Source: Nicotiana tabacum
Lineage: Eukaryota > Streptophyta > Magnoliopsida > Solanales > Solanaceae
Direction: 5' to 3'
DNA length: 64,000 nucleotides
NCBI RefSeq assembly: GCF_000715075.1
Contig: NC_134089.1
Coordinates: 105,469,157-105,533,156 of the forward strand
The notes under the pieces are model-generated. The model did not search any database. It was given only the letters and a program-made list of their open reading frames with translations, and had not been told where the DNA came from. Positions 23,255 through 34,072 of the stretch are shown one piece after another. The position numbers were made by a program, and so were the translations under genes. Positions within the stretch are counted from its first letter, which is position 1, and every line of letters starts with the position of its first letter.

Positions 23255-25910
23255 TGTCACGACCCAAACCCCGGACCCGGTCGTGATGACGCCTCTCGTG
23301 AAGACAAGGCCAGCCAGTCTAACACAATTCGTCCTTTTAAGCAGTTAAATAACATAAAAATAGTTTAAACATGATTTAATAGCAATATTTAGCGGAACTA
23401 GAGATAACAAAGTGGAAATCCATCCCGACACAGCCCTAACCGGGGTGTCACAAGTCACGAGCATCTATGATACTAAATCCTCAAATGTAACTACAGAGTT
23501 TCAAATACTGAACTAGAAACGTAGAGGAAATAAATAGAGAGGAGCTTCAGGTTGCGAACGCCAGCAGCTACCTAAAGACTCCTCGAAGATCCGCCTGAAG
23601 CTAGAATGAATCAGCACTCGGGAGCGGGCCTACTACGCCTGGATCTGCACACACGGTGCAGGGAGTAATGTGAGTACTCCGACCCAGTGAGTAATAAATA
23701 TAAATAATGACTGAAGATAAGAAAACACGTAAGGCACAAGGACATTCTATAATGAAGCAGCAACGGAATCACTTAAGCATTTAGACAATGAAGAGACAAG
23801 TAAAGTTCAACAAGTAAAGCAAGTAATTGACAGGTAAGTAAACAGATAAAAGTTTGCTACTCGGGCACAGTAACCACAATCCGCACCTCGGGCAACAATC
23901 TCACATCACACTGGGTACCCGCGCTCACTGGGGGTGTACAGACTTCGGGAGGGGCCCCTTACGACCCAAGCGCAATATCAAGCCATCTCATGGCATCAAA
24001 TCTAGGCCCTTAGTCACATATCAATCAAGCCACCTTGTGGCGTATATATGTATCTCTAGCCCTCGGCCTCATATCGGTATCGGTGTATCCTCATATCTGA
24101 CCCTCGGCCATACTCAGTCTAAAAATCATCCCAAGCCCCTTGGGCATTAGTAAAACAGTATTTCTCAGCCCAAAACATCATTTAAAATATCGTTTAAGTC
24201 TCAAAACTGAGTAAAAATGGCTAAGTAGTAAAACGGTAGAAAATAACATGACTGAGTTCAAGTAATAAGTCAAAATAGTGAAGAAATATTGATAAAAATC
24301 CCCGAAGGGTTCAAATAGTTGGCACGAAGCCCAAATATGGTATTTAGCCCAAATCATGATGATAACACATAAGTTTTGAGTCAAATACGCGATAAAATCA
24401 TCAATCGGGACGGACCAAGTCACAATCCCCAATAGTGCACGATCCCACGCTCATCATCAAGCGTGTGTCTCACCTCAATATAACACTACGATGTGCAATC
24501 TGGGGTTTCAAACCCTCAGAACATCATTTACAATCATTACTCACCTCGAACCGGCTAAATCTCTAGCTCGCGACGCCTTTGCCTCTCGAATCGGCCTCCA
24601 CATGCGTCGAATCTATCCAAAATTAGAACGAAGACGTCACAATATGCTAAGGGAACAAAGCCCAAGCGAAAATAATCAAAAAATACCAAAAATCCCGAAA
24701 TTAGCCAAACCCGAGCCCCAGACCCACTTCTCGAAACTCAGAAACTTTCGTACCATTAGATTCTTCATCTCCCCACGAGTTCGTACATATCAAAAACACA
24801 AGAATCAGAGTTCAATTGACCCCTCAAAACCTCAATTTAAGCCCTCTTAAACTCAAGCCCTAAACCTCCATTTTTAGTCCTTTAATTCCTTAAATTTCAG
24901 TCCCAATCCATGAAATATTACCATAGAAGTGTGCTTTAGGTCCAAAATCCTTAACTTATCGAAGTTCTCTTGAAATCTCCCTTCAAAATCGCCCAAAAGC
25001 TCTTAATCCGAAGTTAAAAATGGTTAAACCCTTCAAAAATCACGAAGAAAGAATATATATACATTTGCCCAGGGGTTTTCACATCTGTGACCCCACCACC
25101 GCTTATGCGGTACCGCATTTGCGGTTACAAGTCCGCTTCTGCGGAACTCACTTAAAAGATTGAACCGCATCTGCGGTCAAGCTTCCGCACCTGCGGTCCC
25201 CAAACCGCAGGTGCGAAAACACCAGAAGCAGTAATATCAGCTGCTGCAACCAAGTTCCAAATTCTCCGATAATCACCCGAAATGATCCCGAGGCCCTCGG
25301 GACCTCAACCAAAAGCACAAACATAACTCAGTAACTTATTTAAACTTGTTCCAATCATCAAAACACCTCAAACAACATCAAATCTACCAAATCACATCGA
25401 ATTCAAGCTTAAGTTTCTAAAATCTTCCGAAATACGCTTTCGATCAAAAACCCAACCAAACCACGTCCGAATGACCTGAAATTTTGCACACACATCCTAA
25501 ATGACACAACGAAGCTACTGCAACTCTCAGAATTCCATTCTGACCCTTATATAAAAATCTCACATATCAACCAAAAATCGCCAAAATATCAACTTCGCCA
25601 ATTCAAGCTTGATTCTACTTCGAACCTCCAAAACCAACTCCGATCATGCTCCTAAGCCATAAATCACCTCTCGAAGCTAACCGAACCATCAGAACTTACA
25701 TCTGATACCTCTAACACATAAGTCAACATCCGATTGACTTTTTCAACTTAAACCTTCTTAAAAGAGATTAAGTGTCTAATACTTCACCAAACGCATTTCG
25801 GACTCGATCCGACCAACTCGATATCACAAAACACAGATAACGAAGCATAAAGAAGCAGAAATTGGGGAAACGGAGCGGTAACTCATGAGACGATTGACCG
25901 GGTCGTCACA
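23255..25910 (-). repeat. Chromovirus 3' LTR (2656 bp)
   Basis: On the plus strand runs TGTCACGACCCAAACC...GGGTCGTCACA; read on the minus strand it starts TGTGACGACC. Nearly the same as 34073-36769 but about 41 bp shorter, mostly because its palindrome array (25085-25215) has fewer units. The hairpin CACGCT-TGATGATG-AGCGTG (minus strand, about 24447-24466) matches the loop motif of the other LTRs. Frames inside (for example 23854-24150) are not genes. Confidence 0.92.
25085..25215 (-). promoter_or_regulatory. Palindrome array in chromovirus 3' LTR
   Basis: Several CCGCANNTGCGG-type palindromes (ACCGCATTTGCGGT, AACCGCATCTGCGGT, ACCGCAGGTGCG). On the minus strand a TATATATA box follows directly (about 25056-25065). 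Confidence 0.6.
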
Positions 25911-27399
25911 TCCTCCCCAACTTAAACAAACATTCGTCCTCGAACGAGTCAAGAAACATACCTGAAGCCTCAAATAGGTGAGGATATATGCTCCGCATCT
26001 CTCGCTCGGTCTCCCAGGTAGCCTCCTCTACGGGCCGACCTCTCCACTGCACCTTCACTGAAGCTATATCCTTTGACCTCAACTTCCGAACCTGATGACC
26101 CAAAATAGCTACTGGCTCCACCTCAAAGGTCAAGTCATCATCCAACTGAACCGTGTTGAAGTCCAAAACATGAGACGAATCCCCATTATACTTTCGAAGC
26201 ATAGAAACATGAAATACCGGATGCACGCTCGACAAGCTGGGTGGCAAAGCAAGCTCATAAGCCACCTCCCCAATCCTCCGAAGCACCTCAAAAGGCCCAA
26301 TGAACCAAGGACTCAATTTCCCTTTCTTCCCAAATCTCATATCACCCTTCATGGGTGAAACCTTCAACATAACCTTCTCGCCAACCATGTAGGACACATC
26401 TCGAACCTTCCTATCAGCATAACTCTTTTGCCTCGACTGCGTTGTATGAAGCCTCTCCTGGATCACCTTCACCTTCTCCAAAGCATCCTGTACCAAATCA
26501 GTCCCCAATAGCCTAGCCTCACTGGGCTCGAACCAACCAACTGGAGATCTACATCGCCTCCCATACAAAGCCTCATATAGAGCCATCTGAATACTCGACT
26601 GGTAACTGCTGTTATAAGCAAACTCTACAAGCGATAGAAACTCATCTCATGATCCTCCGAAATCAATAACACAAGCACACAACATGTCCTCCAATATCTG
26701 GATAGTACGCTCGGACTGCCCGTGTGTCTGAGGATGAAAAGTTGTGCTCAACTCCACCTGAGTACCCAACTCTCTCTGCACGACTCTCCAAAACTGCGAA
26801 GTAAACTGAGTACCTCTATCTGAAATGATGGAAACCGAAACACCATGAAAACGAAAAATCTCTCGGAAATAGATCCCTACCAACCGCTCTGAAGAATAGG
26901 AAGTACACATAGGAATGAAGTGCGCGGACTTGGTCAGCCGATCCACAATCACCCAAATAGCATCGAACTTCTTCAAAGTCCGTGGAAGTTCAACAACAAA
27001 ATCCATAACAATCCTCTCCCACTTCCACTCAGGAATAACCATCTACTGAAGCAAGCCACCCGGTCTCTGATGCTCATACTTCACCTATTGACAATTGAGA
27101 CACCGAGCCACAAACCCCACAATATCTTTCTTCATTCTTCTCCACCAATAGTGCTGCCTCAAATCCTGATACATCTTCGCGGCACCCGGATGGATGGAAT
27201 ACCGCAAGCTATGGGCCTCCTCCAGAATCAACTCCCGAAGCCCATCCACATTGGGCACACAAATCCGGCCCTGCATCCTCAACACCCCATCATCACCGAT
27301 GGTCACATCTCTGGCATCATCATGCTGCACTCTGCCCCTAAGGACAAGCAAATGCGGATCATTATACTGGTGCTATCTGATGTGATCATATAAGGAAGA
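25906..27399 (-). pseudogene. Chromovirus integrase and chromodomain (degenerate)
   Basis: Encodes the DNA-integrating enzyme of the retrotransposon. Zinc-binding HHCC: histidines in EEAHSLRYSIHPG and cysteines in CLNC (about 27085-27200). Catalytic DDE: Asp in VMDFVVELP, Asp in IISDRGTQF and Glu in QSERTIQILED (26647-27042). The C-terminal part (25906-26586) has the GPF-type segment SPWFIGPFEVLRR and ends in a chromodomain (VKVQWRGRPVEEATWE). In-frame stops interrupt it after the HHCC part (near 27084 and 27044), near 26645 and upstream near 27370, mostly at Gln or Arg positions. Cannot make a full protein. Chromodomains in this family guide integration to heterochromatin. Confidence 0.9.
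25911..25925 (-). other. Polypurine tract of the chromovirus
   Basis: On the minus strand AAGTTGGGGAGGA abuts the start of the 3' LTR. The integrase reading frame runs through it and stops at TGA at bases 3-5 of the LTR (25906-25908). Confidence 0.75.
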
Positions 27400-28214
27400 C
27401 CGAGAAACCACACAAGCCAACACCCGACTGGGCTCCGAAATATCCAACCTCACAAACCAATTGGCCAAGCCCTGAACATCAACTGCAAGAGGTCTCTATC
27501 CAACTGGGATATATGCCAAACTCTCCATACTCCCTGCCTTTTGGCTCAAAGCATCGGCCACCAAATTGGCCTTTCCCAGATGGTACAATATAGTGATATC
27601 ATAATCCTTAAACAACTCCAACCATCTCCGCTGCCTCAAATTAAGATCCTTTTATTTGAACAAATGCTGAAGACTGCGATGATCAGTGAACACCTCACAA
27701 GATACGCCATACAAGTAATGCCTCCAAATCGTTAATGCGTGAACTATGGCAGCCAACTCCAAATCATGAACGAGGTAGTTTTTCTCATGGGGCTTCAACT
27801 GACGAGAAGCATAAGCAATAACTATACCCTCCTGCATCAATACACAACCAATCCCAACTCTCGAAGCATCACAATACATAGTATATGAACCCGAAGTTGA
27901 TGGTAAAACCAATACTGGAGCTGTGGTCAAAGCTGTCTTAAGCTTCTGAAAGCTCTCCTCACACTCGTTCGACCATACAAATGAAACACCCTTCTGAGTC
28001 AACTTGGTCAAAGGCGATGCGATGGATGAGAATACCTGAACAAACCGTCGATAATAGCCTGCCAAACCAAGAAAACTACGAATCTCTGTGGTTGAGGACA
28101 GTCTAGGCCAACTCTGAACCGCCTCTATCTTCTTCGGATCAACCTGAATACCCTCGCTACCCCAAGAAAGCCACTGAACTGAGCCAAAACTCACACTTGG
28201 AGAACTTTTCATAA
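27400..28214 (-). pseudogene. Chromovirus RT thumb and RNase H (degenerate)
   Basis: Continues reverse transcriptase after a frameshift near 28215-28235. [15 protein letters not shown] and [12 protein letters not shown] are the usual RT connection motifs. RNase H follows with the catalytic Asp in [13 protein letters not shown], Glu in [11 protein letters not shown] and Asp in [11 protein letters not shown]. An in-frame TAA at about 27649-27651 replaces the Gln normally found after SLQ.LFK. A further decayed linker to integrase runs to 27400 with stops near 27497 and 27380. The enzyme would degrade RNA in RNA:DNA hybrids during replication; this copy is dead. Confidence 0.88.
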
Positions 28215-29083
28215 AGCTTCTCCTCCCTCAATCTCTACAACACAACTCTCAAATGCTCCGCATGCTCTTCTTGACTACGCGAGTACACAAGAATATCATC
28301 AATGAATACGATCACAAACGAATCAAGATAAGGCCAAAATACACTGTTCATCAAATGCATGAACGCTGTTGGGGCATTGGTTAGCCCGAAAGACATCACC
28401 AAGAACTCGTAATGACCGTATCGGGTCCTGAAAGTCGTCTTAAGTATATCTGAATCCCTGATCTTCAACTGGTGATAGCCCGAACAGAGATCAATCTTGG
28501 AGAACACTCTCGCTCCCTGAAACTGGTCAAATAAATCATCAATGCGAGGCAAAGGATACTTGTTCTTAATTGTTACCTTGTTCAATTGATTATAATCAAT
28601 GCACATCCTTATTGTGCCATCTTTCTTATTTATAAACAGAACCGACACACCCCAAGTTGACACGCTAGGCCGAATGAACCCCTTATCTAGGAGTTCCTGA
28701 AGCTGTTCTTTCAATTCCTTCAACTCCGCTGGTGCCATACAATACGGCGGAATAGAAATGGGTTGAGTGCCCGGCACTAGATCAATACCAAAATCAATAT
28801 CTCTGTCCGGTGGCATGCCTGGCAGGTCTACAAGAAACACATCGGGAAAATCCCTCATAACTGGAACAGAATCAACATTGGGAGTCTCAACTCCGACATC
28901 CCTCACAAACACTAGATATGAAAGGCAACCATTCCCAACTATACACTGGGCCTTCAAGAAAGAGATCACTCTACTAGGGACATAATCAGTCACACCACGC
29001 CACTCGATCTGCGGCACATCCGGCATAGCCAAAGTGACTGTCTTAGCATGACAGTCCAGAATAGACGACACGGAGATAACCAA
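28215..29083 (-). pseudogene. Chromovirus reverse transcriptase (degenerate)
   Basis: Open for 282 codons. Contains the linker [21 protein letters not shown], then RT blocks: [78 protein letters not shown] and the catalytic FIDDILVYS (YxDD box with F at the first position, normal for this family). The frame breaks at about 28235 before the thumb. Several residues differ from what I expect of the family (C in DLCSGYHQ, V for P in WGVSVLF), in keeping with decay. Confidence 0.92.
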
Positions 29084-29443
29084 TCCATGCCCAAAATGAC
29101 ATCAAAATCCACCATGCTCAATAGAAATAGATCCACTCAAGTCTCCAGACCCCCAATAGTCACCACACATGACCGGTACACACAGTCTACAATAATAGTA
29201 TAGCCCACCGGGGTAGATACCTGAACAGGTAAAGCAAGAAACTCACAGGGCGTACCCAAATAACGAGCAAACTATGATGACATATAAGAAAAGGTGGAAC
29301 CAGGATCAAATAATACAAAGGCATCTCTGTGGAAGACTAAAACAATACCTGTAATGATAACATCTGAAGCAATGGCGTCGGGTCTGCCTGGGAGTGCATA
29401 GAAATAGGCCTGACCGCCCCCTGATCGACCTCCACCTCTGGGG
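29084..29443 (-). pseudogene. Chromovirus aspartic protease (degenerate)
   Basis: Reads AFVLFDPGSTFSYMSS, the DPGST active-site motif of Ty3/gypsy proteases, then a TAG stop (about 29270) where Tyr is usual, and later ETRVD-type sequence broken by another stop. A segment like [13 protein letters not shown] is readable near 29090-29110. Cut off from gag on its upstream side by the solo LTR at 29444. Confidence 0.8.
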
Positions 29444-30157
29444 TGTGACGACCCAAAGGGCCATCACCTATTTTTAATTGAATTCTGTGCCTTAGAGGCC
29501 TTGGAAACCTCATTTAGAGTAGCCTCGATTTGCATGCGTAGTCCGGGCGCATAGTCGGAAAGCTTAAATATGAAATTCTGTGAAAAATATTAAGTCTTGA
29601 CTTTAAAATGAGTTAATTTGACTTCGCTCAACCCTTTGGGTAAACGGACCCGGATCCGTGATTTGACGGTCCCGGAGAGTCTGTAGAAAAATATGGGACT
29701 TGGGTGTATGCCTGTAATCGAGTTCCGAGGTCCCCAGCCCGAGAAATAAATTTTTAAGTGAAATTATTTTTTTGAAATTGTTTTAGAAAATGTGAAATGA
29801 AAACTGATTAGAAAGCAATGGTATCGGTCCGTATTTTGGTTTCGGCGCTCGGTACAGGTCTTATATATGACTTGAGTCATCCATGTGAAATTTGGTTAAA
29901 AACGGACGTCGTTTGTCGCGATCCAGACCTTAATTGAGAAATTTGATGTTTAAAGAGTTTTGAGAAATTTTATTGATCTCGAGGTTTAATTCGATGCTCG
30001 TGATGTTATTTTGGTAATTTGATTACACGAATATGCCTGTAGGATATTTTTGGGGTTGTGTGTATTCTTGGGTTGGAGTTTCGAGGGCTCGGGTGAGTTT
30101 CGAGTGGGTTCCGGGATGCCTTAGGCTTAGAAAGTCAGATGTTGCAGGTTCAGGAAG

Positions 30158-30384
30158 TTGCAGTCTTTGAACCCTCTAGTGCGGTCCGCGAGAAATCGCG
30201 TGCGACCGCGGAGGGGCCAGCGCGGCCAGGGTCGCCTTTCTGCGATCCGCGGTGGAGGCTGTGCGGCCGCAGTCGCCTTTGTACGGTTCGCACAGGGTGC
30301 TGAACTGCAGGTCTTCAGGGAGGCTTGTGCGGCCGCGGTCCATTTGATGCGATCCGCATAGGGGGTCTGAGAGAGGTATAAATA
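30158..30384 (+). promoter_or_regulatory. GC-rich palindrome array and TATA box in LTR S3
   Basis: Repeated TGCGGTCCGCG, TGCGGCCGC, CCGCGG and TGCGATCCGCAT palindromes over about 200 bp, followed at 30377 by a good TATA box (TATAAATA). Array core differs from that of S1 although the flanking LTR sequence is of the same family. Confidence 0.65.
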
Positions 30385-30966
30385 AATGGGAATTTCAGTT
30401 ATTTTTCACTTTTCAAAACCCCAAAAACATAAGAGACGATTTTTCAAACAACCTTTCTTCTCCAAGACATTGGTAAGTGATTTCTAACTCATTTTCTTCA
30501 CTCCTTAACATCTTTTAACATGATTTCAACTTCAAATCAAAGTTTTTCATGGGGAAATTGGGTGTTTTGGGTAAACCTAGGTTTTTCTAAAATTGGGGAT
30601 TTGGACCTCAATTTGAGGTCCGATTTCAAAACAAATAATATATTTGGGTTCATGGGGTAATGGGTAATTAGGTTTTGGTCCGAACTTCGGGTTTCGACCA
30701 CGTGGGTGGGCCCGGGGGTAATTTTTGACTTTTGGGTAAAACTTTAGAAAACTCATTTTCATGCATTGGGGTTGATTCATTTAACACTTATTGATGTAAT
30801 TAAGTAACTTATGACTAGATTCGAGCGGGTTGGTGGTGGAATCGAGGGGTAAAGCTATAATTGAGACTTGAGTGGTGTTCAAGGCATCGAAATAAGTGTT
30901 TGGTCTAACCCTAGCTTGAGAGATTAGGAGTTGAGTCATACTTGCTACTTGCTTCTTGTTGAGTAT

Positions 30967-30999
30967 GACGTATAGGCATGGTGACGAGTATCTATACAT
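30967..30999 (+). other. GGTGACGAG hairpin in LTR S3
   Basis: CGTATAG and CTATACA (one mismatch) flank a loop with GGTGACGAG, as at 14331-14363 in S1. Confidence 0.5.
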
Positions 31000-31180
31000 T
31001 GGTGTCAAGCATGACCGTGAGTCTTAAATTGAAAGTTGTTGTGTTCTTGAATGACACTTTGTATGCTTTAATTAATGATCTTCTAAGATTGAGCATTTCT
31101 ATTAATTGAACTGAGTACCAGCTAAGTGAGATTGGTTATAGCTGATTCTTCCTTGCCGGGATGACTATTTCGATATCATT

Positions 31181-31260
31181 GTTCCCTTGCCGGGAAATTT
31201 TTATATTATTTTTGTTCCCTTGCCGGGAAGTTATATATCACTTATGTTCCCTTGCCAGGA
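31181..31260 (+). repeat. Three TTCCCTTGCCGGGAA hairpin repeats
   Basis: TTCCC-TTGCC-GGGAA at 31182-31196 and 31215-31229, and a decayed copy (TTCCCTTGCCAGGAT) at about 31247-31261. Each can form a 5-bp stem. Looser versions occur in S1 near 14685-14790. Confidence 0.65.
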
Positions 31261-31285
31261 TTTCTTGTAATTGTGTGATGAACTG

Positions 31286-31740
31286 TAAAAGGGAGCGGGT
31301 GGTATGCCTACCACAAGATAATGAAATGGGAGCGGGTGGTACACCTACCACAAGATAATAAAATGGGAGCGGGTGGTACGCCTACCACAAGATAATAAAA
31401 TGGGAGCGGGTGGTACACCTACCACAAGATTATAAAATGGGAGCGGGTGGTATACCTACCACAAGATAATGAAATGGGAGCGGGTGGTATGCCTACCACA
31501 AGATAATGAAATGGGAGCGGGTGGTACGCCTACCACAAGATAATGAAATGGGAGCGGGTGGTACGCCTACCACAAAATATTATGAAATGGGAGCAGGTGA
31601 TACGCCTACCACAAGATATTATGAAATGGGAGCAGCTGGTACGCTTACCACAAGATATGATGAAATGGGAGCGGGTGGTACGCCTACCACAAGATATGAG
31701 AAATGGGATCGGGTTGCATGCCTGCAACAAGATGGAAACT
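31286..31740 (+). repeat. 12-unit, 37-39 bp hairpin minisatellite in LTR S3
   Basis: Units read AAATGGGAGCGGGTGGTACG followed by CCTACCACAAGATAATG. Each contains GTGGTA-CGCC-TACCAC, a 6-bp stem with a 4-nt loop. Eleven good copies plus a diverged last unit in which both stem arms changed together (GTTGCA-TGCC-TGCAAC, 31713-31728). Apparent open frames here are products of the repeat. Confidence 0.9.
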
Positions 31741-32455
31741 GAAAGTGAAAGCTGTCTTTACTTCTCTTTATCTATGTTAGAAGTTATATTGTTAGCTTCC
31801 TTATTATTTCTTGTTATTTTGTCTTGTCAACTACCCCCGAAGTATGTTCCCCTTCCCTAGCTTTAATTGCTTATTACTTGTTACTTTCCGCCATATGTTA
31901 TATAACTGCACAGGTTTAACTGGAGTCTGGTCCTAGCCTCGTCACTACCTCGCCGGGGTTAGGCCAGGCACTTACCAGCACATGGGGTCAGTTGTGCTGA
32001 TACTACACTCTGCACTGTGTGTAGATCTCGGAGCAGCTTTCGGACAATAGTTGGAAAGCTTCCTTCAGTCCACTCGGAGACCCAAGGTAGAACTGTAGGC
32101 GTCCTCAGGCCCTGGCGTCTCCCTCTATCTATATTTCCTATTTCATTTCCTTTGTTCAGAAACAATGTATTACATTTATTCAGACCTTGTATGTAGAAAC
32201 TCTTAGACAGTCCGTGACACCAGGTTTTGGGTATTTGAGGTTTTAAAAGTTGTAATAGACGTAGCCTTCAGATATTTCATGGTTATCTTCCGCTTAATTA
32301 TTTAAGTTATGTTGTTTTTATGTTATTGCTCGTAATTATTAAAAAGAAGTAATTTGGTAAGGAATTAGATAGTTAAGGGTTGGCTTGCCTAGCTCTCATT
32401 AGTAGGCGCCATCACGACTCCCGAGGGTGGGAAATCTGGGTCGTGACATGGGGCA

Positions 32456-33871
32456 ACCCCTGGCTGACTGACCTCTACCCCTAGCTGGCGGAGCGGGTGG
32501 TGATGAAGAGACTGGTGCCGAAGCTGAAGACTGACCCCTCTGCTGGGACGTACTAGCAACACGGCGAGGACACTGCCTCCACATGTGGCCCATCTCGCCA
32601 CACTCATAACAACTCCCAGGTGCCGGGGAAGGGGACTGAAGGGAACCCCTCGCACCGGAGTGACTAGCAGGTGCACTCAGCATAGAAGAGCCCTGAGCTG
32701 ATGGGGCACGAGATGAATTCTGAGCTGGGAGGGCGCTGAGTGATGACTGGCCTTACTGAGATCCATGATAACCATGACCCGAAGATGCCCCATGATAACC
32801 TGGGCGGGCGGACTGAGCTGGCCTGAATGAACGACCTCTACCATGCTGAAACTGGCCCCTTGAAGGGGCACCACTATAACTGCCTGATCCTCAAGGCCTC
32901 TTGGCCTCCCTCTCCTCTCGCTCCTAACGGCGAACAGTATCAATCTCATGGGCGATATCAACAACCTCCTCGAAGGTAGCACCCATCACTCTCTCTCTGG
33001 TCATAAGAATACGGAGATGATAAGTAAGGTCATCAACAAATCTCCTGACCCTCTCTCGATCCGTCGGAACCATCCAAATGGCATGACGAGCCAACTCAGA
33101 AAACCTCGACTCATACTGTGACACAGTCATATCCCCCTGTCGCAACCACTTAAGCTGTCTACGTAGCTCCTTTCTGTGGGACTGCGGTACATACTTCTCC
33201 AAGAATAGAATGGAGAACTGCTGCCAAGTAAGCGGCGCTGCACCAATAGGCCTACGCCTCTCATATGCCTCCCACCAAGTAAAGGCAGCCCCAGAAAACT
33301 GAAAAAAGTAGTAAATGCCACACCACTAGACTCAAGAATCCCTACTGTACGGAGCATCCGTTGGCACTTATCCAAGAAACCCTGGGCATCCTCGCCCTCT
33401 GCTCCGCTGAATGTCGGAGGTTGGAGTCTACCAAACCTCTCAAGACGATGCTGCTCGTCATCCGGCATAACTAGCACAACAAACTCCTGAGCTGGTGCAA
33501 CCGGTTGGGCTGGAGGTACCCCCAGCGTCTGAAGTCCCTGCACTACCTGCTCAGGTGTGTGAGCAGCGGGGGTCTGATTGCCTCCCCCGGCCTGTGAAGT
33601 AGCTGCTGCTGCAGTGGCTAAAACTGCCTGAGCCAGGCCAGTGCAAACTGACAAGATCTGTGCCTAGGCCTCCTGAAGACCCAGGATCACGATGGGCACA
33701 GCTGATGCTTGAACTGGTGCTGCTGGAGCCTGATCCTGAGGTAGCTGGTGGATCAACAAGTGCTTCCCTCGCTGCTCTGCCTCTGCCACGACCGCGTCCT
33801 CGGCCTCTGGTGGTCTCAGCTGGTGGAACTGGTGGTCGTCCACCTCGTCCGGTAGCTCGTGTCCTCACCAT
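32456..33871 (-). pseudogene. Chromovirus gag (degenerate)
   Basis: Structural polyprotein. It starts MVRTRATGRGGRPP at 33871, with an RG-rich N-terminus. After a frameshift near 33650 comes LQPPTFSGAEGEDAQGFLDK, the start of the retrotransposon gag domain. Another frameshift at an A-run near 33305 leads to FLEKYVPQSHRKELRRQLKW and SQYESRFSELARHA (32924-33202). A TAG near 32923 and another stop follow. The zinc knuckle CYECGEMGHMWRQC (C-x2-C-x4-H-x4-C) lies at about 32565-32610. The frame is then cut by solo LTR S3. Confidence 0.88.
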
Positions 33872-34056
33872 CTATGAGAGAATAGAATAACAGAAGTTTA
33901 GTACTCGGAGCAACAAGTTCGCACGATAAGAATTTCAAGAATATGAAGTTTTTCCTAAAGGTTCTGCTGCCTCTCGAGGATAAATATAGACGTCTCCATA
34001 CCGATCCGTGAGACTCTACTAAACCTACTCATGACTCGTGAGACCTATGTAACTTA

Positions 34057-34069
34057 GGCTCTAATACCA
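34057..34069 (-). other. Primer-binding site (initiator tRNA-Met type)
   Basis: Three bases inside the right LTR end, the minus strand reads TGGTATTAGAGCC, one mismatch from TGGTATCAGAGCC, complementary to the 3' end of initiator tRNA-Met. It marks the right LTR as the 5' LTR. Confidence 0.85.
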
Positions 34070-34072
34070 GCT

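Larger units (their letters stand above)
29444..32448 (+). mobile_element. Solo LTR S3 (3005 bp) inside the chromovirus, perfect TSD
   Basis: Starts TGTGACGACCCAAAGGGCCA and ends TGGGTCGTGACA, flanked by TGGGG on both sides (29439-29443 and 32449-32453). It inserted in opposite orientation between the gag zinc knuckle and protease of the chromovirus. Same family as S1 (12718-16049). Contains a palindrome array, a TATA box (30377), a GGTGACGAG hairpin, TTCCCTTGCCGGGAA repeats and a 12-unit minisatellite. Because it interrupts the chromovirus, it is the younger insertion. Confidence 0.93.

Noticed and set aside
23854..24850. Duplicate proteins at 23854-24150 / 34672-34968 and 24491-24850 / 35308-35634
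   Set aside because: They are the same frames in the two LTRs of the chromovirus on its noncoding strand, so conservation reflects LTR identity.
31506..31860. Repetitive MKWERVVRLPQD-type protein
   Set aside because: Translation of the 37-39 bp minisatellite in LTR S3; several frames look alike and none has other coding features.
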